From Kibdelosporangium sp040675465 (GTDB taxonomy: Bacteria; Actinomycetota; Actinomycetes; Mycobacteriales; Pseudonocardiaceae), in contig NZ_JBFAPA010000001.1 of NCBI RefSeq assembly GCF_040675465.1, positions 992,001 through 1,056,000 on the forward strand: DNA of 64,000 bases, read 5' to 3'. Positions 58,969-64,000 of this stretch are shown piece after piece. The position numbers were made by a program, and so were the translations under genes. Positions within the stretch are counted from its first letter, which is position 1. Each line of letters starts with the position of its first letter. The notes under the pieces are model-generated. The model saw nothing but the letters and a program-made list of their open reading frames with translations. It did not search any database and was not told where the DNA came from.

Positions 58969-60708
58969 TCATTCAGGTTCCTTCGCAGGCAGGCGCAGGG
59001 TGAACGTCGTGCCAGCACCCGGCCCGGAGTCCACTGTGACCGTTCCGCCGTGCGCTTCGACGAGGTGTTTGACGATGGCCAGGCCCAGCCCGCGGCCACC
59101 GGTGGCCCGGCTGCGTGAGGGGTCCGCGCGCCAGAACCGGTCGAACACATGCGGCAGGTGCTCGGCCGCGATGCCACTGCCGGTGTCGCTGACCTCGAGC
59201 ACGATCTCGCCGCCCGCTCGCCGTCCCCGCAACACGATCCGGCCGTCCGGCGGCGTGTGCTGGATGGCGTTGGTGACGAGGTTGCCGACCGCCTGGCGCA
59301 GCCGGACCGGATCAGCGGTGAGCTGCAGATCGCCGGACGTCTCCACCGCCAGCGGCCGCGGATGCACCGCCGCGACCTGGGCCAGCAGCTCGCCCGCGTC
59401 CATTGGTTCCACGTGGAGCCGGAACTCGCCGGCGTCGGCCGAGGCCAGCTCGTGCAGGTCGTCGACCAGCTGCTGCAGCACGAGGGTCTCCTCCAGCAGC
59501 GACTCGACCAGTGCCGGGTCGAGCTCGGCCACCCCGTCCTGCGCTGCCACCAGCCAGCCCCGGATCGTGCCCAGCGGGGTGCGCAGCTCGTGCGAGACGT
59601 CGCTGACCAGGTTCTTGCGCTGGGTCTCGGTCCGGGCCAGGTGCTCGGACATCTGGTTGAACGCGTCCGCCAGCTCGGCGATCTCCCAGCGCGACGACAC
59701 CTCAGCCCGAGCCGCCCGGTCACCCGCACGCATCCGTTGAGTCGCCGCGGTCAACGCACGCAACGGCCGCAGCACACGCCCCGCTAGCAGCAGGCTCACC
59801 CCAACGGTCAGAACGATGATCACCAGCGCGGCGCCGAGAATCCGCACAGCCCCGGCGGCAGGCAGCCCCATGGTCGTCGGCGGGACGCTGATGAAGAGCA
59901 ACGCCGCCGGGGAGGTGTACGGCGTGAGCAGCAACTGGCGGCTGGAGGTCAGGCATTCGAGGAAGGTCTGCCGGTTGGCGCCGGGCCGTGCTGGGGTGAA
60001 CCCGCCGGACGCGGTGACCATGGTCGGGAAGGCGTTGCTCCCCTTGTTCTTCAGGCAGTCGCCGACATAGCTGTCGAGAATGTCGAGGCCGGTTTTCTCG
60101 GTAAGCGTCGGCGACGGCGGCTGCGCACAGGCGCCGACCGGATCGGGCCGGACGAACGACCGCCCGCTCGTGGCCACCACGACCTCGGCCTTGACACCAA
60201 GTTTCTGCATGCACGCGAGCTGCTGGTCGGCCTCGGCCCGGACCTGGTCTCGCTCTTGAGGCTGCAACCGGAACGGCCCGACCGCGCGGGCGTCGATCCG
60301 GTCGTCGGGTGCGTTGGCCTGCAAGGTCACGTCGACCGCGAGCGGGTCGACGACGGCCGAGGGCTGCGCGGGCAGCGGGGGGTCGTCCGGCCCGAATGCG
60401 CCCGCGATCGGCACCCGGTTGCCCGCGGTGAGCCCGATCCGCAACCCGGTCTCCCGGCCGAGGTCGGCGAGCACCGGCGCGACCCCGTTCCAGCTCGGAT
60501 GCGTGGCGGCGTAGCCGAGCACGCCGTCGTAGATGCGGGCGACGGTGGCCCGGTTCTGCACCTGTTCGGCCTGCAGCGTGCCGGTCGTGCTCTGCACCGA
60601 AAGCCAGGCGGTCGCGCCGACCGAGCACACCGCGACCAGTACGGACCCGGCCAGCAACCGGACCCGCAGGCCGCGGCGGCGCCGCTCAGCCCGCGCGGCG
60701 CCGGCCAT
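58969..60708 (-). CDS. Two-component sensor histidine kinase
   Basis: The 579-residue kinase has a first membrane helix (about 17-38), a large external sensor domain (about 40-285), a second helix (about 286-310), a HAMP domain (RVLRPLRALTAATQRMRAGD), a HisKA motif with His373 (LVSDVSHELRTPLGTIRGWL) and an HATPase domain (NLVTNAIQHTPPDG, VSDTGSGIAAEHLPHVFDRF, GRGLGLAIVKHLVEAHGG). The sensor domain has Cys motifs (ACMQKLGVKAEV, GDCLKNKGSNAF) that resemble those of the operon's lipoprotein. The start ATG 60708 overlaps the regulator gene by 23 bases. Confidence 0.93.
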   Translation of the reverse strand: MAGAARAERRRRGLRVRLLAGSVLVAVCSVGATAWLSVQSTTGTLQAEQVQNRATVARIYDGVLGYAATHPSWNGVAPVLADLGRETGLRIGLTAGNRVPIAGAFGPDDPPLPAQPSAVVDPLAVDVTLQANAPDDRIDARAVGPFRLQPQERDQVRAEADQQLACMQKLGVKAEVVVATSGRSFVRPDPVGACAQPPSPTLTEKTGLDILDSYVGDCLKNKGSNAFPTMVTASGGFTPARPGANRQTFLECLTSSRQLLLTPYTSPAALLFISVPPTTMGLPAAGAVRILGAALVIIVLTVGVSLLLAGRVLRPLRALTAATQRMRAGDRAARAEVSSRWEIAELADAFNQMSEHLARTETQRKNLVSDVSHELRTPLGTIRGWLVAAQDGVAELDPALVESLLEETLVLQQLVDDLHELASADAGEFRLHVEPMDAGELLAQVAAVHPRPLAVETSGDLQLTADPVRLRQAVGNLVTNAIQHTPPDGRIVLRGRRAGGEIVLEVSDTGSGIAAEHLPHVFDRFWRADPSRSRATGGRGLGLAIVKHLVEAHGGTVTVDSGPGAGTTFTLRLPAKEPE

Positions 60709-61387
60709 CGGCCACCTTGTACCCGATGCCGTACACGGTCTGCAGCAGCTCCGGGCTGGCCGGATCGGCTTCGATCTTCTTGCGCAGGTTGCGGACGTGC
60801 ACGTCGATGGTCCGCTCGGTGATGAACCCGTCCAGCCCGTACGCGTGCTCCAGCAACTGCGCCCGGCTGAACACCTGCCCGGGCGAGCCGACCAACGTGC
60901 TCAGGATCCGGAACTCCGCCGGGGTGCACGCCACCGGCTTGTCCCCCACCCAGACCTCGTGACGAAGCACATCGACCGTGAGGTCACCGGTCCGCAGCGG
61001 CGGCGCGGCGGGCCCGGACGCGGGCTGCGACCGGCGCAGCAGCGAACGGATCCGGGCCATCAGCTCACGCGGGTCGTACGGCTTGGTGAGGTAGTCGTCG
61101 GCGCCCAGGTCGAACCCCAGCAGCTTGTCGTCCGCACTCGCCCGCGCGGTCACCATCAGCACCGGCAGGTCGTACTCGCGGCGCAGCACCCGGCAGACGT
61201 CCAGGCCGTCCACCCCGGGCATCATCACGTCGAGGACCAGCAGGTCCGGACGCTGCCGCCGGACCTCGTCGATGGCCGACCGGCCGTCCGCGACGACCCG
61301 GACCGTGTGCTGCTCGTGGCTCAGATAACGGCGGACCAGCTCGGCCTGCTTGGGGTCGTCCTCGGCGAGGAGCACATACGCACACAC
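60686..61387 (-). CDS. OmpR-family response regulator
   Basis: The 233-residue protein has a receiver domain with Asp10/Asp11, phospho-acceptor Asp53 (LLVLDVMMPG) and the Lys in DYLTKPYDPRE. The C-terminal winged helix has ACTPAEFRILSTLVGSPGQV, TIDVHVRNLRKKI and TVYGIGYKV. The start is GTG 61387. It heads the operon RR, kinase, lipoprotein, adaptor, ATPase, permease, which it probably controls. Confidence 0.94.
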   Translation of the reverse strand: MCAYVLLAEDDPKQAELVRRYLSHEQHTVRVVADGRSAIDEVRRQRPDLLVLDVMMPGVDGLDVCRVLRREYDLPVLMVTARASADDKLLGFDLGADDYLTKPYDPRELMARIRSLLRRSQPASGPAAPPLRTGDLTVDVLRHEVWVGDKPVACTPAEFRILSTLVGSPGQVFSRAQLLEHAYGLDGFITERTIDVHVRNLRKKIEADPASPELLQTVYGIGYKVADGRRRAG

Positions 61388-61398
61388 GGCCCCATCAT

Positions 61399-62055
61399 CT
61401 ACGACTCGCCGGGACGCACCAGCCCCGTCTCGTAGGCGAGCACCACGGCCTGGACCCGGTCGCGCAGGTCCAGTTTGGCCAGCACCCGCCCGACGTGCGT
61501 CTTCACCGTCGCCTCGGACAGGAAAAGCCGGCGCGCGATCTCGGTGTTCGACAGGCCCTGGGCTATGAGTACGAGGACTTCCCGCTCGCGGTCGGTCAAC
61601 GCGTCCAGCACCGAGGCGTCCCGGAGCTGGCCTCCGGCGGCGACCAGGAAGCGGTCCAGCAGACGGCGGGTCACGCTCGGCGAGACGACTGCATCGCCGC
61701 TGGCCACCGACCGGAGCGCGGCCACCAGGTGGTCCGGCGGGGTGTCCTTGAGCATGAACCCGCTGGCGCCGTTGCGGAGCGCGGTCAGTGCGTACTCGTC
61801 AAGGTCGAAGGTCGTCATCACCAGCACCTTCGCGGTCCCCGCCTCGGTGATCATCTTCGTCGCTTCCACCCCGTCCAGCACCGGCATGCGCACGTCCATC
61901 AGCACGACGTCCGGCCGGAGCTCGGCGGCCAGGCGCACGGCGGCGTCCCCGTCCCCGGCCTCGCCCACGATCTCCATGTCCGGCTGCGCGCCCAGCACCA
62001 TCCGGAACCCGACACGCATCAGCTCTTGGTCGTCGACGAGCACCACCCTGATCAT
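61399..62055 (-). CDS. NarL-family response regulator
   Basis: The 218-residue protein begins MIRVVLVDDQELMRVGF. The phospho-acceptor is Asp54 (VVLMDVRMP), with Lys in FMLKDTPPD, and the LuxR HTH is LTDREREVLVLIAQGLSN and LSEATVKTHVGRVLAKL. The ATG at 62055 gives the normal N-terminus; a GTG at 62061 is in frame. It forms a pair with the kinase 23 bases upstream. It ends 11 bases before the OmpR-type regulator gene, so the two systems may be co-transcribed. Confidence 0.93.
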   Translation of the reverse strand: MIRVVLVDDQELMRVGFRMVLGAQPDMEIVGEAGDGDAAVRLAAELRPDVVLMDVRMPVLDGVEATKMITEAGTAKVLVMTTFDLDEYALTALRNGASGFMLKDTPPDHLVAALRSVASGDAVVSPSVTRRLLDRFLVAAGGQLRDASVLDALTDREREVLVLIAQGLSNTEIARRLFLSEATVKTHVGRVLAKLDLRDRVQAVVLAYETGLVRPGES

Positions 62056-62078
62056 GCGCACAACCTAGTGGCCTGCCA

Positions 62079-63266
62079 CTAGGACCCCTGAATGGGCAGA
62101 ACCGCATGGACATGCCAGCCACCGCCGGGACGAGGTCCGGCGTCCAAGGTTCCGCCGAACACATTGGCCCGTTCCCGCATGCCGATCAGCCCGTTGCCGC
62201 CGGAGACGCCGACCAGCTGGGGCGGGGTGCCGAAGCCGTCGTCGCTGATGTCCAGCTCGACCTGTTCGCCCACTCGCGTCACCTGCACGCTCGCCGAGGC
62301 TCCGGCGCCCGCGTGCTTGAGCGTGTTGGTCAGGGCCTCCTGGACAATCCGGTAGATGCCCAGGCCGATACCCGCGGGCAGGCCGTCCAGCTCGCCCTTC
62401 AGCTTGAGCCGCACCGGCAGGCCTACCAGGCGGACGCGTTCGGCGAGCTCGTTCAGCGACGTCGTGCCTGGTTGCGGGGTGCGTTCCTCGTTGCCGTCCT
62501 GCGATCGCAGCACGCCGAGCAGGCGGCGCAGCTCGGTGAGGGCCTCCCGGCCGGTCGAGGAGATCGTCTTCACCGCGCGTTCGGCCAGCTCAGGGTTGGT
62601 GTGCACGGCATAGGTCGCGCCGTCGGCCTGCACCACCATCACGCTCACCGCGTGCGCGACGACGTCGTGCAACTCGCGGGCGATCCGGGTGCGTTCCTCG
62701 GCGACGGCGATCTTGGCCTGCTGGTCGCGTTCGGTCTCCAGCAACCGCAGGCGTTGCTCCAGCTCGTTCTGGTAGGCGCGGCGGGCGGCGACGAACTCGC
62801 CGAGCACCCAGCACAGCCCGAAGGTCAGCAGCACGATGGTCATCGCGATCCACATGCCCGGGCCGACGGAGCCCGGCGCGACTCGCCAGACACCCCACAA
62901 CGCCGTGCCCAGGACCAGCCACAACGCGTACAGCGCGGCCTGACGACGGCCGACGTAGACCACGACCGTGTACAGCGTGATGCCGAGCGCGATGTCCGCG
63001 GGCCGGGCGATGAAGTTGTTCTCCATCCAGTCCTGGGAGACCAGCTGGAAGGCGCCGGCAGCGAGCACGGCGTAGGCCGTCAGCATCGGGTTGCGCCGGC
63101 GCAACGCGAGTGGCCCCAGCAGCAGCACATCGATGAGCAGCGACAGCCACCACCGCGGTTCCGTCTCGGACAGCGGCGAAAGCAGGCTCGGCGTCAGGAA
63201 GAACAGCGCGAGCAGACAGTCCCCGAACATCGGATGCTTGCGCATCCACAGACTCAGCCGCCGCAC
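62079..63266 (-). CDS. Sensor histidine kinase (DesK/NarL-partner type)
   Basis: The 395-residue protein has about five or six membrane helices in the first 155 residues, then a coiled segment (YQNELEQRLRLLETERDQQA) and a HisKA_3 motif with His200 in IARELHDVVAHAVSVMVVQA. The HATPase domain follows with IVQEALTNTLKHAG, ISDDGFGTPP and NGLIGMRERANVFGG. The start is GTG 63266. It phosphorylates the downstream NarL-type regulator; the signal is unknown. Confidence 0.93.
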   Translation of the reverse strand: MRRLSLWMRKHPMFGDCLLALFFLTPSLLSPLSETEPRWWLSLLIDVLLLGPLALRRRNPMLTAYAVLAAGAFQLVSQDWMENNFIARPADIALGITLYTVVVYVGRRQAALYALWLVLGTALWGVWRVAPGSVGPGMWIAMTIVLLTFGLCWVLGEFVAARRAYQNELEQRLRLLETERDQQAKIAVAEERTRIARELHDVVAHAVSVMVVQADGATYAVHTNPELAERAVKTISSTGREALTELRRLLGVLRSQDGNEERTPQPGTTSLNELAERVRLVGLPVRLKLKGELDGLPAGIGLGIYRIVQEALTNTLKHAGAGASASVQVTRVGEQVELDISDDGFGTPPQLVGVSGGNGLIGMRERANVFGGTLDAGPRPGGGWHVHAVLPIQGS

Positions 63267-63329
63267 ACGCCAAGCCTAAGCGTGCGCGGCGGCTGAACGC
63301 GTCAGGCCGCAGGGTGACGGGCGGTGCGC

Positions 63330-63788
63330 CTACGGGGTGAGGAAGGGCGGGCTCTTCTCCGACCGCGGTTCGGCGATGTCGTAGGTGTGCTCGGGCTCGA
63401 CCGGCGGTTCCTCGCGCAGGGCGGCGGCCTGCTTGCTGGCGGCCATCTCCTCGGCCAGCCGTTCCTGCAGCTGACGGTCCCGGATCCGGGACAGGATGGC
63501 GATGGTCAGGCCGTGCACCAGCGCCAGCAGCAGCAACACGATGCCCAGCCGCATGACCACACCCTCGGTCGGCGTGCTGCCGACGTTGATGGTGGAGATC
63601 AACAACATCAGGCCAAGGACAGCGAGGTGGAACAGCACGGTGACCAGCCGGGTCATGGACGCGCCGGCCTCCGCATCGCCGTACGAGTGCTCGAGGTACC
63701 GGCGCCCGCTGCGATAGATGATCTGACCGTCGACGGCTACGAGGACCACACCCAGCACGAGGAAGGCGATATAGCTGTTCGTGTCCAT
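63330..63788 (-). CDS. Small membrane protein of unknown function
   Basis: The 152-residue protein has three hydrophobic helices: IAFLVLGVVLVAVDGQIIY (about 8-26), a second at about 47-66 (TVLFHLAVLGLMLLIST) and a third at about 79-98 (LGIVLLLLALVHGLTIAIL). A cytoplasmic helical tail (RQLQERLAEEMAASKQAAAL) ends in an acidic stretch. I recognise no family. The ATG at 63788 is used. It is divergent from the next gene on the right. Confidence 0.8.
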   Translation of the reverse strand: MDTNSYIAFLVLGVVLVAVDGQIIYRSGRRYLEHSYGDAEAGASMTRLVTVLFHLAVLGLMLLISTINVGSTPTEGVVMRLGIVLLLLALVHGLTIAILSRIRDRQLQERLAEEMAASKQAAALREEPPVEPEHTYDIAEPRSEKSPPFLTP

Positions 63789-63866
63789 ATCGATGGGTTA
63801 CCCGCTCGGGGCCGATTTCTATCCGTACGATGCGAAGCGCGTGGGAGGCGGACTCGAGGGGTTGAG

Positions 63867-64000
63867 GTGTCCACGGCTACCGAACAGCAGCATCTGGCCG
63901 GGCCGTTGTCGACGGCCGTCGCGAACCTGTGCGTCCGGTTGCAGCCACAGGTCTCCGCGCGCACGGCGGCGGGGTTCCGCGAGGTGCTGCGCCGGTTGTC
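63867..64000 (+). CDS. Start of a gene cut by the right edge; possibly a dynamin-like GTPase
   Basis: A GTG at 63867 preceded by GAGGGG opens a frame that continues to the window edge (44 residues visible): it begins MSTATEQQHLAGPLSTAV and includes ARTAAGFREVLRRL. The pattern resembles the N-terminal helices before the G1 loop in actinobacterial IniA/dynamin-like GTPases, but the GTP-binding motif would lie beyond the window, so this is tentative. Confidence 0.45.
   Translation, partial: MSTATEQQHLAGPLSTAVANLCVRLQPQVSARTAAGFREVLRRL

Noticed and set aside
1..64000. CRISPR arrays, insertion sequences, prophage or tRNA/rRNA genes
   Set aside because: I found no regularly spaced repeats, transposase or integrase motifs, terminal repeats or cloverleaf sequences. 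The only regular repeats are the coding ones at 13.6-16.4 kb.

Overview
The window is high-GC (roughly 70%) chromosomal DNA from a filamentous actinomycete, most probably of the order Pseudonocardiales. This placement rests on GC-rich codon use, many GTG starts, MacS-type kinases, a chaplin-like surface protein and gene order. The central block (about 26.9-41.8 kb) keeps the actinobacterial order known from Mycobacterium tuberculosis near its origin: ino1, a PadR regulator, a DUF5318 gene, class A PBP ponA, GT87 transferases, rpsF, ssb, rpsR, rplI, dnaB. No rRNA, tRNA, CRISPR array or insertion sequence was seen.

Layout. 0-4 kb: an edge-truncated unknown gene, then a TetR regulator divergent from an MMPL exporter, with two matching operator-like palindromes between them. 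4-6.6 kb: ribokinase and PTS enzyme I. 6.6-10.2 kb: a minus-strand operon of an AI-2E-family exporter, a MacS-type kinase with its NarL-type regulator, and a DUF1707 protein. 10.2-18 kb: cell-surface genes, namely a membrane-anchored repeat protein and three secreted proteins, the middle one a 1235-residue protein carrying about 18 chaplin-like repeats. 18-26 kb: small regulator/enzyme modules (LigB dioxygenase with MarR; a second MarR; a translationally coupled ArsR/SRPBCC/DUF899/serine hydrolase operon; two methyltransferases) and a decayed SEC-C gene. 26-31 kb: a GNAT gene coupled to an IF-1 paralogue, dnaB, a 430-base gap rich in DnaA-box-like sites, and the rpsF-ssb-rpsR-rplI operon with a probable S6:S18-type leader. 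31-42 kb: AP endonuclease, two GT87 proteins, a GDSL esterase, PBP1, DUF5318, PadR and ino1. 42-45.4 kb: a decayed dprA-like gene and two tandem copies of an ECF sigma factor plus membrane-partner module. 45.4-52 kb: a PhoX-type phosphatase with a possible PHO box, an SDR, and a minus-strand group of an unknown gene, trmB, an unusual NO-synthase-like protein and an amidohydrolase. 52-64 kb: two ABC systems, a TetR/SDR pair, an OmpR/kinase/lipoprotein/MacAB-like operon, a NarL/kinase pair, a small membrane protein, and the start of a gene cut by the window edge.

The best candidates for new biology are the chaplin-repeat protein and its secreted neighbours, the NO-synthase-like protein that lacks the arginine-binding glutamate, the DnaA-box and short-repeat array upstream of dnaB, the ribosome-binding-site-sequestering leader of rpsF, and the duplicated sigma/membrane-partner modules. 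All assignments come from reading the sequence and from family knowledge; no database search was run.
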